From assembly GCA_964639965.1 (NCBI GenBank), contig CAZXGI010000004.1:11707-75706 (forward strand): a DNA stretch of 64,000 bases, given 5' to 3'. The notes under the pieces are model-generated. The model worked only from the letters and a program-made list of their open reading frames with translations, was not told the origin of the DNA and searched no databases. This DNA is from TMED23 sp964639965. Lineage in GTDB: Bacteria > Pseudomonadota > Alphaproteobacteria > Rhodospirillales > UBA2165. The translations under genes and the position numbers were made by a program. Below, piece after piece: positions 44,239-53,704 of this stretch. Position 1 is the stretch's first letter; every line of letters begins with the position of its first letter.

Positions 44239-46296
44239 ATGATTGACAACAACGATGAACTATTTTCTTCGCTTCTTATAGAATCTGGTATTGATAAATC
44301 GAAAGAAGCTATTTTAGATCTTATTGAAGGCGTCGCTGCAGGACCAAATCTTGAAGGCTCTGTAGGAGATCCAAATGCCTGGCTTAGACTTATTTCGCCC
44401 AATATGCCCAAAGCTCTGGTCGAATTATTACATATTGAACTTGAAAGAGTTAGAAAGATTGACGACGGATTAAATGAAAACCCTGAGCCTATTACATTAA
44501 AGAAAAGACTTTCAGATCTCCGCCTGAAATTCAAAGATCATAAGATCTCAGGTTTCATCGTTCCATTAGCAGATGAACATCAGAATGAGTATATCCCCAA
44601 AAATTCTCAAAGGTTGGCATGGCTTACAGGATTTACGGGTTCTGCTGGTATAGCAATTATTCTAGAGCATAAGGCTGCAATTTTTGTAGATGGTAGGTAC
44701 TCTTTGCAAGTGAAGAACCAAGTTGACAATACCCTATTTGAAATAAATCATCTAAATAATACTTCTATTGATAAATGGCTAACCAAATCTCTAACGCCTA
44801 ATGACATCCTTGGCTATGATCCTTGGCTGCATACGACAGATGGAATTGCCAAGATCAACAAAACAATAGAAAAGGCTGACGGTAAACTTAAGGCCCTCGA
44901 AACCAATCTGATTGATTTAGTTTGGCAAAATAGGCCAAAGCCCCCTCTTACGCCAATTACATATATGCATCCTTCCTTTACAGGTCAAAGTTCAAGAGAT
45001 AAACGATCCAAGATTTCAAAATTGTTAAAAAAAGACGGAATAAGTTCCTACGTTCTTTCCGCTCCAGACTCTATCGCTTGGTTAGCCAATATTCGAGGTG
45101 GAGACGTACCCTATACACCTTTTTCTCTATCCTTCGCAATTCTCAATGTCGATGCTAGCCTCGATATTTATAATGATCCAAGAAAACTTTCTCCTGATGT
45201 TAGCAAAAAGCTAGAAACAGGCATTAGCGTATTCCCACGAGAAGACTTTCTACCCACTCTCCGCGCCCTCGGTAAAAAGAATAAAGATGTAGGTGTTGAC
45301 TTATCATCTTCTGCAGAAATTATCTCCGACACTCTTAAATCTTCTGGGGCACAAATACATAGAATCGTTGATCCTTGCGTATTACCGAAAGCTAAAAAAA
45401 ACTCATCTGAATTGAATGGTATGAGGAAGGCTCATTTGAGAGACGGCGTGGCACTAACAAGATTTATAGCTTGGCTAAAAGAAAATGCGCTGGATGGGCA
45501 TTTAACAGAATTATCCGCTGCTGACAAATTAGAGAGCTTCCGGCAAGAAGAAAACAACTTCCAAGGGTTAAGTTTCCCAACAATTTCTGGAAGCGGTCCG
45601 AATGGAGCCATTGTGCATTACCGTGCTACAAAAAAAAGCAACCGGAATATCGAAAGGGACACTCTTTATTTGGTAGATTCCGGGGCTCAATATTTAGATG
45701 GAACTACGGATGTAACGCGTACACTCTCAATTGGAATTCCTACTCCTGAGATGAAGGACCGTTTCACCCGAGTTCTTAAAGGTCATATCGCTCTAGCACT
45801 GGCAATATTTCCTCAAGGAACAACTGGTTCACAACTCGACATTCTTGCCCGAACTCCACTATGGGAAATTGGCCTTGATTATGATCATGGCACTGGACAT
45901 GGTGTTGGCAGTTACTTAGGCGTGCATGAAGGTCCACAACGAATTTCAAAAATTCCTAGTCATATAGCCTTAGAGCCGGGGATGGTAATTTCAAATGAGC
46001 CAGGATATTATAAAATAAATGAATATGGAATTAGAATTGAAAACCTTGTTGCCGTTGTTGAATCGGCCTCGTCTTTGCCAGATTTAAATACCGTGGGTTC
46101 CCCACTATTAAGCTTTGAAACCCTTACTTTAGCGCCAATAGACCTTTCTTTAGTAGAAATAAGTCTCTTAACTCAAACAGAGATCAATTGGTTAAACGAA
46201 TACCATCTAAAAATTAGAAACTCGCTTTCGCCACTGTTAGACAAAAAAACACAGGATTGGCTAGAAATTAATCTGAAAGATATACATTCTCTATGA
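44239..46296 (+). CDS. Xaa-Pro aminopeptidase (M24) with N-terminal extension
   Basis: This 685-residue metallopeptidase has two creatinase-like N-terminal domains (about 90-390) and the M24 pita-bread domain. The metal ligands are the two Asp of LVDSGAQYLDGTTDVT, the His of DHGTGHGVGSYLGVHEGP, the Glu of SNEPGYY and the Glu of GIRIENL. It removes N-terminal residues before proline. Usual bacterial homologues of this class start near residue 88 (KKRLSDLRLK). The first 85 or so residues are an additional helical region of unknown role, with no signal peptide. Confidence 0.92.
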   Translation: MIDNNDELFSSLLIESGIDKSKEAILDLIEGVAAGPNLEGSVGDPNAWLRLISPNMPKALVELLHIELERVRKIDDGLNENPEPITLKKRLSDLRLKFKDHKISGFIVPLADEHQNEYIPKNSQRLAWLTGFTGSAGIAIILEHKAAIFVDGRYSLQVKNQVDNTLFEINHLNNTSIDKWLTKSLTPNDILGYDPWLHTTDGIAKINKTIEKADGKLKALETNLIDLVWQNRPKPPLTPITYMHPSFTGQSSRDKRSKISKLLKKDGISSYVLSAPDSIAWLANIRGGDVPYTPFSLSFAILNVDASLDIYNDPRKLSPDVSKKLETGISVFPREDFLPTLRALGKKNKDVGVDLSSSAEIISDTLKSSGAQIHRIVDPCVLPKAKKNSSELNGMRKAHLRDGVALTRFIAWLKENALDGHLTELSAADKLESFRQEENNFQGLSFPTISGSGPNGAIVHYRATKKSNRNIERDTLYLVDSGAQYLDGTTDVTRTLSIGIPTPEMKDRFTRVLKGHIALALAIFPQGTTGSQLDILARTPLWEIGLDYDHGTGHGVGSYLGVHEGPQRISKIPSHIALEPGMVISNEPGYYKINEYGIRIENLVAVVESASSLPDLNTVGSPLLSFETLTLAPIDLSLVEISLLTQTEINWLNEYHLKIRNSLSPLLDKKTQDWLEINLKDIHSL

Positions 46297-46609
46297 TATT
46301 TATGCATAATGATGTAGATTAAATTTAATAACGAGATTAAAATTCATTTGTTTGGTAGTAACAGCTAAATATGGTTATTAGATTCAAATAATAATATAGA
46401 AATTTCGTCAATCTAATAGAGTATGGCTGATTACTAAGGAATTAAATTAGATATTTTTTTACCTTTTCAGACATTTTCTATATAAACGAATCAAATATTC
46501 GTAAGAGAATCTGATTGAAATCGCTTACCACTTGAATGATATTCGGATTTAGTCAGAATAGCACTACTTATAATAAACCAAAGTTACCAATAAAAATTTA
46601 TAGTCAACC
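46297..46609. other. Gene-free AT-rich interval before argH
   Basis: These 313 bases contain no supportable gene on either strand, no tRNA-like fold and no clear terminator. The argH promoter is presumably here. I saw nothing else. Confidence 0.5.
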
Positions 46610-48019
46610 ATGAAAAATAAAAGACAAAAGAAACAGTCTGCGAATCCAATTTGGGGGGGGCGCTTTGAAGGTAGTCCTTCCGAATTAATGGAACAGATCA
46701 ATGCCTCAGTTAATTTCGATAAGAGAATGTATTCTCAGGATATAACGGCGTCTAAAGCACATGCATCAATGCTAGTTAAACAAAATATCATTTCTAATGA
46801 GGATGGAGCTTTAATTAATAAAGGGCTAGACCAGATTCTCGGTGAAATCGAAATCGGATCCTTCGAATATAAAATCTCTCTTGAAGATATCCACATGAAC
46901 ATTGAAACTAGACTTAAAGAAATAGTTGGTGATGTAGCTGGAAAGTTACACACAGCGAGATCAAGAAACGACCAAGTTGCAACTGATTTTAAACTCTGGG
47001 TTAGGAAAGAACTCGACCAATTAGATAATACATTGAAATCTCTTCAAAAAACATTTATTAACCAAGCAGAAGACCATGCTTCAACAATTCTACCAGGCTT
47101 CACTCATTTGCAGTCAGCCCAGCCTATTACCCTTGGCCATCACTTGCTTTCATATGTTGAAATGATCGGCAGAGACCGCGGCAGAATAAAAGATTGCCGA
47201 GAACGATTGAATGAGAATCCTCTAGGATCTGGGGCTTTAGCTGGTACATCCTTTCCTATTGATAGGGATGCAACAACAAAAACTCTTGGTTTTGCTCGAC
47301 CCACATCCAATTCATTAGACGCTGTATCTGATCGAGATTTTGCTCTTGAATATCTTTCATTAGCATCAATTTTGTCCGTGCACCTTTCTAGACTAGCAGA
47401 AGAAATTGTGGTTTGGGCGAGTACTCCATTTTCTTTTATTAATTTACCAGACTCATTTTCAACTGGCAGTTCAATGCTCCCACAAAAAAGAAATCCGGAC
47501 GCTGCAGAGCTGATACGAGCAAAAACAGGCCGAGTAATCGGAAACCTAACCAGCCTATTAATTACCATGAAGGGCTTACCCCTCGCATATAGCAAGGATA
47601 TGCAAGAAGACAAAGAACCAGTTTTTGAAACAGCGGACACCCTAGCTCTTACTGTCAAAGTGATGACTGGGATTTTTGATGAAATAACCTATAATGTTGA
47701 TAACATGTTAGCTGTAGCAAAAAATGCTAACTCCAGCGCGGTCGATTTAGCCGATTGGTTGGTTAAAGAGTTAGATAAACCGTTTCGCGACGCACATAGC
47801 ATAAGTGGGAAAATGGTCAAACTTGCCGAAAAACAAAATAAATCTCTAGAAGAGCTTTCAATTGCCGATATGCAAAGCATAGAACCAAATATTACAGAAG
47901 ATGTTTTTACCATCCTTAATATTGAGAATGCATTAAATGCGCGAAACAGCTTTGGAGCTACAGCGCCAAAGAATGTTGTAAAAGCTTGCGCTAAAGCGCG
48001 TCTAAAGTATCTTAAGTGA
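46610..48019 (+). CDS. argH: Argininosuccinate lyase
   Basis: This 469-residue fumarase/aspartase superfamily enzyme cleaves argininosuccinate to arginine and fumarate. Signatures visible are NPIWGGRFEG at the N terminus, DIHMNIETRL, HTARSRNDQVATDFKLW, PGFTHLQSAQPITLGHH and the superfamily GSSMLPQKRNPD. It is followed directly by a small lipoprotein gene and lysA, a conserved alphaproteobacterial order. Confidence 0.97.
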   Translation: MKNKRQKKQSANPIWGGRFEGSPSELMEQINASVNFDKRMYSQDITASKAHASMLVKQNIISNEDGALINKGLDQILGEIEIGSFEYKISLEDIHMNIETRLKEIVGDVAGKLHTARSRNDQVATDFKLWVRKELDQLDNTLKSLQKTFINQAEDHASTILPGFTHLQSAQPITLGHHLLSYVEMIGRDRGRIKDCRERLNENPLGSGALAGTSFPIDRDATTKTLGFARPTSNSLDAVSDRDFALEYLSLASILSVHLSRLAEEIVVWASTPFSFINLPDSFSTGSSMLPQKRNPDAAELIRAKTGRVIGNLTSLLITMKGLPLAYSKDMQEDKEPVFETADTLALTVKVMTGIFDEITYNVDNMLAVAKNANSSAVDLADWLVKELDKPFRDAHSISGKMVKLAEKQNKSLEELSIADMQSIEPNITEDVFTILNIENALNARNSFGATAPKNVVKACAKARLKYLK

Positions 48020-48040
48020 CGTATTTATGGATTTAATATA

Positions 48041-48190
48041 ATGGCACGTATTCGCTTGCACAGTTTAGTTTCAGCGTTAACAGTTCTCTTAATGACACTA
48101 TCGCTACTATCAGGTTGCGGTAAAAAAGGGAACCTTCAACCACCGGAAGGCGAGAAAACTGATTTCCCTCGCAAGTATCCCAGTTATTAG
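48041..48190 (+). CDS. lptM: LptM-like small lipoprotein
   Basis: This 49-codon gene lies between argH and lysA. It has a signal peptide with the lipobox LSGC (Cys26), followed by GKKGNLQPPE and a C-terminal FPRKYP. This is the pattern of LptM/YifL lipoproteins, which are tiny outer-membrane lipoproteins that assist assembly of the LptD-LptE lipopolysaccharide translocon. It is 21 bases after argH and 32 before lysA, so probably in the same transcript. Confidence 0.8.
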   Translation: MARIRLHSLVSALTVLLMTLSLLSGCGKKGNLQPPEGEKTDFPRKYPSY

Positions 48191-48222
48191 TCATTCAAGA
48201 AATTATTTGAATAGCATCAAGT

Positions 48223-49485
48223 ATGAATTATTTTAAATATAAAAATGGAATTCTTTTTGCCGAAGATGTTAAGGTCTCCAAAATAGCTGATATAATTGGA
48301 ACACCTTTTTATTGTTATTCAGCAACAAGTATTGAATACCATTTCAATCTTCTAAAGAAAGCACTCTCCGAACTTCCTGCGACAATTTGTTATGCCGTCA
48401 AAGCTAATTCAAATATAGCAGTAATTAAAACACTTGCTGACATGGGTGCTGGCGCGGATGTTGTTTCATCGGGCGAATTAACTCGCGCACTCAAAGCCGG
48501 TGTACCTGCAAAAAAAATCGTGTTTTCCGGAGTTGGCAAAACTACAGATGAACTTTCTCATGCCCTCAAAGAAGATATCTTGCAAATCAACATTGAATCA
48601 GAACCCGAACTTGAAATTCTTAATGAAATTGCTAAAGCTCTGGGAAAAAAAGCACAAGTTGCTCTGCGTATTAATCCAAATATAGATGCGTATACACACG
48701 ATAAAATTTCAACCGGTCGATCTGAAGATAAATTCGGTATAGACTGGATGTGCATAAACGATGTTATTGAACGTGCTAATAAACTAAATAATATTAAAAT
48801 CGTGGGACTTGCTATGCATATTGGGTCTCAATTGACCAAGCTCGAACCCTTTGAAAAAGCATTTATCCGCTTAGAAAATTTGGTTAAAGAGCTTCGTCTA
48901 AAAGATCATGAAATCTCACGAATAGATCTAGGTGGAGGCCTTGGAATTTCCTACGATGGGCAACCTACTCCAACGCCGTCGCAATATGGAAAAATAGTCA
49001 AAGCCATCTTTAAAAATCTAAACTGCGATTTATTATTCGAACCTGGGCGTTTTATTGTAGGTAACGCTGGTATATTAGTAACTCAAGTGATCTATGAAAA
49101 AAAAGGAACAGACCGGCGTTTTTTGATACTAGATGCTGCAATGAATGATCTAATGAGACCATGCCTTTATGATGCTGAGCATAGCATCATATCTCTCACC
49201 GAACCCAAAAAAAATGAAAATCTTGTTACCGTTGATGTGGTTGGACCGGTATGCGAATCCGGCGATATTTTCGCCTCGGGATTAGATCTACCAGCAGCTA
49301 AATCTGGTGATCTATATGCTATTCACTCGGCAGGGGCGTACGGATCTGTAATGTCATCAACTTATAATAGTCGTCCCCTCATTCCCGAAATTATGGTTAA
49401 AGGCAATAACTATTCAATTATCCGCAAACGAATAACACCAGAAAATTTTATCAACCATGAAACCCTTCCGGATTGGAGCACTTAA
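48223..49485 (+). CDS. lysA: Diaminopimelate decarboxylase
   Basis: This 420-residue fold-type III PLP enzyme carries the Schiff-base lysine in ICYAVKANSN and glycine loop IDLGGGLGISY. FEPGRFIVGNAG and the Cys of GPVCESGDIFA follow, and the C-terminal GAYGSVMSSTYNSRP completes the active site. It forms lysine from meso-diaminopimelate, the last step of the pathway. Confidence 0.96.
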   Translation: MNYFKYKNGILFAEDVKVSKIADIIGTPFYCYSATSIEYHFNLLKKALSELPATICYAVKANSNIAVIKTLADMGAGADVVSSGELTRALKAGVPAKKIVFSGVGKTTDELSHALKEDILQINIESEPELEILNEIAKALGKKAQVALRINPNIDAYTHDKISTGRSEDKFGIDWMCINDVIERANKLNNIKIVGLAMHIGSQLTKLEPFEKAFIRLENLVKELRLKDHEISRIDLGGGLGISYDGQPTPTPSQYGKIVKAIFKNLNCDLLFEPGRFIVGNAGILVTQVIYEKKGTDRRFLILDAAMNDLMRPCLYDAEHSIISLTEPKKNENLVTVDVVGPVCESGDIFASGLDLPAAKSGDLYAIHSAGAYGSVMSSTYNSRPLIPEIMVKGNNYSIIRKRITPENFINHETLPDWST

Positions 49486-49633
49486 TTTATGCCTAATAAA
49501 CAGAATTCAAGCCTTACAAATTAATAACTGAATCAACTCCCAATTTAATTTCTATAGAAAATTTAATATAAAAGTCAGTTTGTTTTATTTGATTGAACAC
49601 CAACTGATATCCACCTTCCTCAAATAAAATTCA

Positions 49634-49867
49634 GTGGCAAACTATCTGCAAACAAATTGGGGAAATTTTTTTACTTTTTCTATCACAATCTTAATAAGCT
49701 CACCTCTCATTTTAAATAACGAAACTCGAACGCTAATCCAACCACAATATCGAGAAATAGAACTTTCACTAGACGAATCTAAATTGGAAAAATTAACCTT
49801 ATCCAATTTGATTTTCTTTTATCACGCAAAACGACTTAATTCGATAAACAAAAATTCGGCTCATTAA
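49634..49867 (+). CDS. Doubtful small ORF
   Basis: This 77-codon frame starts with GTG. The sequence starts with a polar stretch, then one hydrophobic segment (about residues 12-27), then a charged tail. There is no ribosome-binding site or recognisable family. It is listed only because it is the longest frame in a 563-base gap; it is more likely noncoding or a relic. Confidence 0.15.
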   Translation: MANYLQTNWGNFFTFSITILISSPLILNNETRTLIQPQYREIELSLDESKLEKLTLSNLIFFYHAKRLNSINKNSAH

Positions 49868-49877
49868 CTTTCTCCCT

Positions 49878-49903
49878 AAAAAAGGGTCTTTTTATTAAGA
49901 CCT
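49878..49903 (-). terminator. Rho-independent terminator for the zinc-ribbon gene
   Basis: Read on the minus strand, GGTCTT (49902-49897), loop AATAAA and AAGACC (49890-49885) are followed by C and six T. A six-pair stem with a T-run lies 146 bases after the stop of the DUF3426 gene. On the plus strand there is no T-run, so it serves the minus strand. Confidence 0.6.
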
Positions 49904-50048
49904 CAGGGATTACAAGCAAATTTCATGCCTGCAACGTAAAGCTAAAAAAGACTAATTATCAATTGTTTAAGAGGAACAAGAGAGTCGTTATCAAAGACCT
50001 AAGTATTTTAATCGGAAAATTTTTCCTTAATCAAACAAACAGAAAATA

Positions 50049-51296
50049 TTAATTTTCATTTTCTTTAGGTTTAACACTATCCGGCTTAACTGCTTTCGGC
50101 GGATTTTCGCCTAATGGAGTTTTACCTTTTTCATTGCGGGGTTTATCTCCAGTATCTGAAATAAAGGATCCATAGGTAATATCTAGTCGTTTCGCCGTTT
50201 TTGGTAGCTTCTTAAATACCCCTGTAAACTTGACAAATTTTCCTGGGGCTAGCGTCAATTTTTCAGGTTTCACCTTCTGCGTTCGAACCACTTTATCTTT
50301 CCCGTCAATTGCTAGTAACAATATTTCCGGAACCCGTTGAATAGAATTAGAAACATTAGTGATTACTCCCTTGATTATTGTAACTGTTTTGCCATTGCGT
50401 TCTTCACGGACTGGATCATCAGATTTAATCTTTAATCCCTGACCAGGTATTGAAACCCCAAGACCAATCAACTCAAAAACAATATTTGAGGCAGGTAATA
50501 ATTCGACAACCATAACCCTCTTATAAACAGCACCTGCGCCAGCACCACCAATTATAATTAATAAAACCATAAACCAAACGATAAATTTTTTTATGCCACC
50601 ACCTTTCTTTTCCTCTTCTTCTGGTTCGGCATCAAAAGTAGGCGAATCAAACGGTTCTGGATCTGGGATATCCTCTGGATCCACAATATCAACCTCTTCG
50701 TCATTAGATTCCTCAGAAGCGATAGATACGATCGGTTCAGGGTCTTCCATATTCTCTAAATCATCAATGCTAACGCTCTCTGCCTCTTCTACTTCATTTT
50801 CATCAAGTATTGTGCTAACAGCTTCTTCATCTTCGGGTCCGAGCATCTCATCTAATTGTTCATCTGAAGGAATATCCTCTTCAACTACATCTGGAGTTGG
50901 GGTAGCAAGGGGCTCAGTAGCCTCAACAACCGCTTCTGGGGGCGGAGGGGGAACAGCAGGGGCTTCTGGAGGGGGCGACGCAACGGGTTCAGGAACAGGG
51001 GTGGTTATAGGTTCGGGAACATGTTCCTGAACCGGGGGTGGGTTATATACTGGACCTTGCTGGAGGGGTGCATTTGGTGGCTGAGGAACGGGAAAGTTCC
51101 CCGCCTGAGGAGATGCAGCATATGGTCCTGGTGACACATATTGCACCGGAATATACTGCGACTGCGTTTGCGGAGGTAACGGATATTGATGCCACGTATG
51201 GCTGCAGTTAAAACAGCGGACCATTTGGCCACTAGTTCCTATAGCGGAGCCGGAAACGCTAAATGATGTTGCGCAAGAAGGACAAGAAAGATACAT
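50049..51296 (-). CDS. MJ0042-type zinc-ribbon / DUF3426 membrane protein
   Basis: This 415-residue protein starts with a zinc ribbon (CPSC at 5-8 and CFNC at 28-31). A proline-rich segment follows (about 40-130), then an acidic stretch (130-225) and one membrane segment (about 238-258). A C-terminal DUF3426-like beta domain with NVSNSIQRVPEILLLAIDGKD faces the periplasm. The function is unknown. It is divergent from ftsE, as in many alphaproteobacteria. Confidence 0.88.
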   Translation of the reverse strand: MYLSCPSCATSFSVSGSAIGTSGQMVRCFNCSHTWHQYPLPPQTQSQYIPVQYVSPGPYAASPQAGNFPVPQPPNAPLQQGPVYNPPPVQEHVPEPITTPVPEPVASPPPEAPAVPPPPPEAVVEATEPLATPTPDVVEEDIPSDEQLDEMLGPEDEEAVSTILDENEVEEAESVSIDDLENMEDPEPIVSIASEESNDEEVDIVDPEDIPDPEPFDSPTFDAEPEEEEKKGGGIKKFIVWFMVLLIIIGGAGAGAVYKRVMVVELLPASNIVFELIGLGVSIPGQGLKIKSDDPVREERNGKTVTIIKGVITNVSNSIQRVPEILLLAIDGKDKVVRTQKVKPEKLTLAPGKFVKFTGVFKKLPKTAKRLDITYGSFISDTGDKPRNEKGKTPLGENPPKAVKPDSVKPKENEN

Positions 51297-51437
51297 AACC
51301 TACCAAAATAATTAATTTGTCACTATATTTATAGAAAAATGCTGTTCTGAACGCAAGCGGTGCTGGACGAAAGGGTAATTAGCATGCCATTCTCAGTCTA
51401 AACCAAACTCCAAAAAGAAGGTCAGAAACCATCTATT

Positions 51438-52184
51438 ATGACTGAAGTTGTTCGATTCGAGAATGTTGGGTTACGTTATGGCTTGGGGCCCGAAGTATTA
51501 CAAGATATCACTTTTGGTCTGGAAGCAGGCTCATTCCACTTCTTGGTAGGCCCCAGTGGAGCAGGAAAATCTTCACTTTTACGTCTAATGTACCTCGCCC
51601 ACCGCCAAACCCGTGGACTTATTTCCTTGTTTGGGCAAGACACGATTGAGTTGCCTAGAGAAAAACTAACAAATATCCGAAGGCGTATCGGCGTTATGTT
51701 TCAGGACTTTAGGTTACTGCCACATCTTAGCGCTTTTGATAATGTGGCTTTACCTCTAAGAGTAGCCGGAGTTCGCGAATCGGAAATTAAACGACACGTT
51801 GAAGAACTGCTCGTTTGGGTGGCACTAGAGAATCATATGGATGTCAGACCACCTACAATGTCAGGTGGCCAGCAACAACGAGTTGCAATTGCCAGGGCGG
51901 TTATCTCTCGGCCAAAAATTCTATACGCGGATGAGCCCACCGGTAATGTTGATAGTCGCATAGCCGCACGACTAATGCATTTATTTGAAGAGCTCAATAA
52001 GCTTGGTACAACAGTCGTTATTGCTACCCACAATGAGTCAATAGTTAACGAATTTGGTCGACCCGTGCTGAAAATTGATTCTGGTCGGTTAGAAACTATC
52101 TCAAAAGTTCAGCTGAAAGAAAAAACAAGCAAATCAAAATTAAATATTACAACAGATTTGGGGGATCAAAGTGAGGTATCATAG
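51438..52184 (+). CDS. ftsE: Cell division ATP-binding protein FtsE
   Basis: This 248-residue ABC ATPase has Walker A GPSGAGKSS, the FtsE-typical VMFQDFRLLPHLSAFDNVALPLRV, signature MSGGQQQRVAIARA and Walker B YADEPTGNVD. With FtsX it controls periplasmic activation of cell-wall amidases through EnvC during division. It lies two bases before ftsX. Confidence 0.95.
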   Translation: MTEVVRFENVGLRYGLGPEVLQDITFGLEAGSFHFLVGPSGAGKSSLLRLMYLAHRQTRGLISLFGQDTIELPREKLTNIRRRIGVMFQDFRLLPHLSAFDNVALPLRVAGVRESEIKRHVEELLVWVALENHMDVRPPTMSGGQQQRVAIARAVISRPKILYADEPTGNVDSRIAARLMHLFEELNKLGTTVVIATHNESIVNEFGRPVLKIDSGRLETISKVQLKEKTSKSKLNITTDLGDQSEVS

Positions 52185-52186
52185 AG

Positions 52187-53068
52187 ATGCGCTTCAACCG
52201 CTATAATTTAGCCATAGAGAAAGATGATACCAATCGCTTTCTACCTTGGCTGATAGCATTCATGGCTTTACTGGCCGCCCTTTCCGTTGCTGGGCTCTTA
52301 ATGCTCAAACAAATTTCGAGTGTCTTTGAATATAATAGCCAAGATAGTATGACAGTCCAAATTCCGGCTGCAGAAAATCCGAAATTTGATGAACAAAATA
52401 CGATCAAAGTATTAATGGCTTTGAAAAAAGCTGAGGGTGTCATAAACACTACCAGAGTATCAAACGCCGAGATTAAAAAATTGCTTCAGCCGTGGCTGGG
52501 GGACGCCGCAGGTTCGGAAGTGTTACCCTTACCCCAAATCATTGATGTTAAAATAGATCGCGAATCTAATTTGACAGCTGAAAAGCTCACTAACTTATTA
52601 ATAAAAATCGTGCCTGGTATAAAGGTTGACGATCATAGCATATGGTTAAATAACTTGGTCGACACACTTCAATCAGCAGAGTTTATTGCTTTAGGCGTTG
52701 TTTTATTAATTACACTAGCAACTATAGGTACTGTGGTATTTACCACACGTACTGGAATGGGGATACATAGACAAACGATCGAAGTACTACATTTTGTAGG
52801 TGCCCAAGATGAATTTATCGCCCGTCAATTTGCGGCACGAGCTTTTATTGTTGGATTACAGGGCGGTTTCGGTGGAATTCTGCTTGCTATACCGATTCTG
52901 TATGCTTTTGAATATATTCTCAAGAACTTCGATTCAGGGCTGCTACCAAAAGCAGACCTTAATATTTCTATCTGGATTGGCGTAAGTTTCGTTATTCCTG
53001 TTGTTGCCATAATTGCAATGATGACCGCTCGATCTACAGTTATAAAAACACTGAAAAAAATGGTATAG
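52187..53068 (+). CDS. ftsX: Cell division protein FtsX
   Basis: This 293-residue membrane protein has four hydrophobic segments (about 22-45, 168-190, 217-240, 262-285) and a periplasmic loop between the first two. The permease-like C-terminal part includes IEVLHFVGAQDEFIARQFAARAF, an FtsX hallmark. It is the transmembrane partner of FtsE. Confidence 0.94.
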   Translation: MRFNRYNLAIEKDDTNRFLPWLIAFMALLAALSVAGLLMLKQISSVFEYNSQDSMTVQIPAAENPKFDEQNTIKVLMALKKAEGVINTTRVSNAEIKKLLQPWLGDAAGSEVLPLPQIIDVKIDRESNLTAEKLTNLLIKIVPGIKVDDHSIWLNNLVDTLQSAEFIALGVVLLITLATIGTVVFTTRTGMGIHRQTIEVLHFVGAQDEFIARQFAARAFIVGLQGGFGGILLAIPILYAFEYILKNFDSGLLPKADLNISIWIGVSFVIPVVAIIAMMTARSTVIKTLKKMV

Positions 53069-53071
53069 CCG

Positions 53072-53704
53072 ATGACAGCAGTACGTAAGTTATTTAGGCC
53101 ATTAAATTTAAATAAATACATAAAAATTGCACTAATTATTCTATGTATCACGATAATCCTTTGGTTTTATGGACTTATAAGATTTTTACACATGATCCCG
53201 GATAAAATTACAAATGAAACCCAAACTACAGACGCTATTGTTGTGCTAACAGGCGGCAAAAATAGACTCAAAAAAGGTCTTCAGCTATTAACAACAAAAA
53301 CGGCAAAAAAATTATTTATATCAGGCGTTTATCGCGGCAATGACGTTCGGCGATTACTCAAAATCCAACAACACAACCCAACAGAGGTTTTATGCTGTAT
53401 AAATCTTGGTTATGCAGCTACTTCAACAGCTGGAAACGCATTGGAAACCCACGAGTGGATAAAAAAAAACCAATTTAATTCAATCCAATTAGTTACGGCT
53501 AACTATCATATGCCGAGGAGTCTAATGTTATTCAAAAATGCAATGCCTAAAATAAAGATAATTCCTTCTCCTGTTTTTCCAGCACAATTTAAAAGAGCGG
53601 AATGGTGGGTCCAGCCAAGAACACTTTCGCTCATTATTAGTGAATATTTAAAATACTCTTTTGCAACAATTAGGAACTGGTTTGAACAAAAATGGGGCTC
53701 CTAG
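53072..53704 (+). CDS. YdcF/DUF218 family membrane protein
   Basis: This 210-residue protein has one N-terminal membrane segment (about 16-36) and a DUF218 domain with DAIVVLTGGKNRL, KLFISGVYRG, ATSTAGNALET and VTANYHMPRSL. The family is linked to envelope polysaccharide or vancomycin-sensitivity functions, but the reaction is not established. It starts three bases after ftsX and overlaps plsC by 13 bases. Confidence 0.9.
   Translation: MTAVRKLFRPLNLNKYIKIALIILCITIILWFYGLIRFLHMIPDKITNETQTTDAIVVLTGGKNRLKKGLQLLTTKTAKKLFISGVYRGNDVRRLLKIQQHNPTEVLCCINLGYAATSTAGNALETHEWIKKNQFNSIQLVTANYHMPRSLMLFKNAMPKIKIIPSPVFPAQFKRAEWWVQPRTLSLIISEYLKYSFATIRNWFEQKWGS

Larger units (their letters stand above)
49486..50048. 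other. Mostly gene-free interval after lysA
   Basis: These 563 bases hold a doubtful 77-codon frame (GTG 49634 to 49867) with one hydrophobic segment and no ribosome-binding site. They also hold a good terminator for the opposite strand near 49890. I see no RNA gene. In related bacteria a large DUF4175-type gene can follow lysA; I see no recognisable trace of it. Confidence 0.5.

Noticed and set aside
47140..47658. 172-codon minus-strand frame inside argH
   Set aside because: argH is fully supported here, and the antisense product shows no family features.
50593..51030. 145-codon serine/glycine-rich frame on the plus strand
   Set aside because: It is the antisense of the acidic, proline-rich part of the DUF3426 gene; the composition is a by-product of the repeated GAA/GAT/CCA codons.
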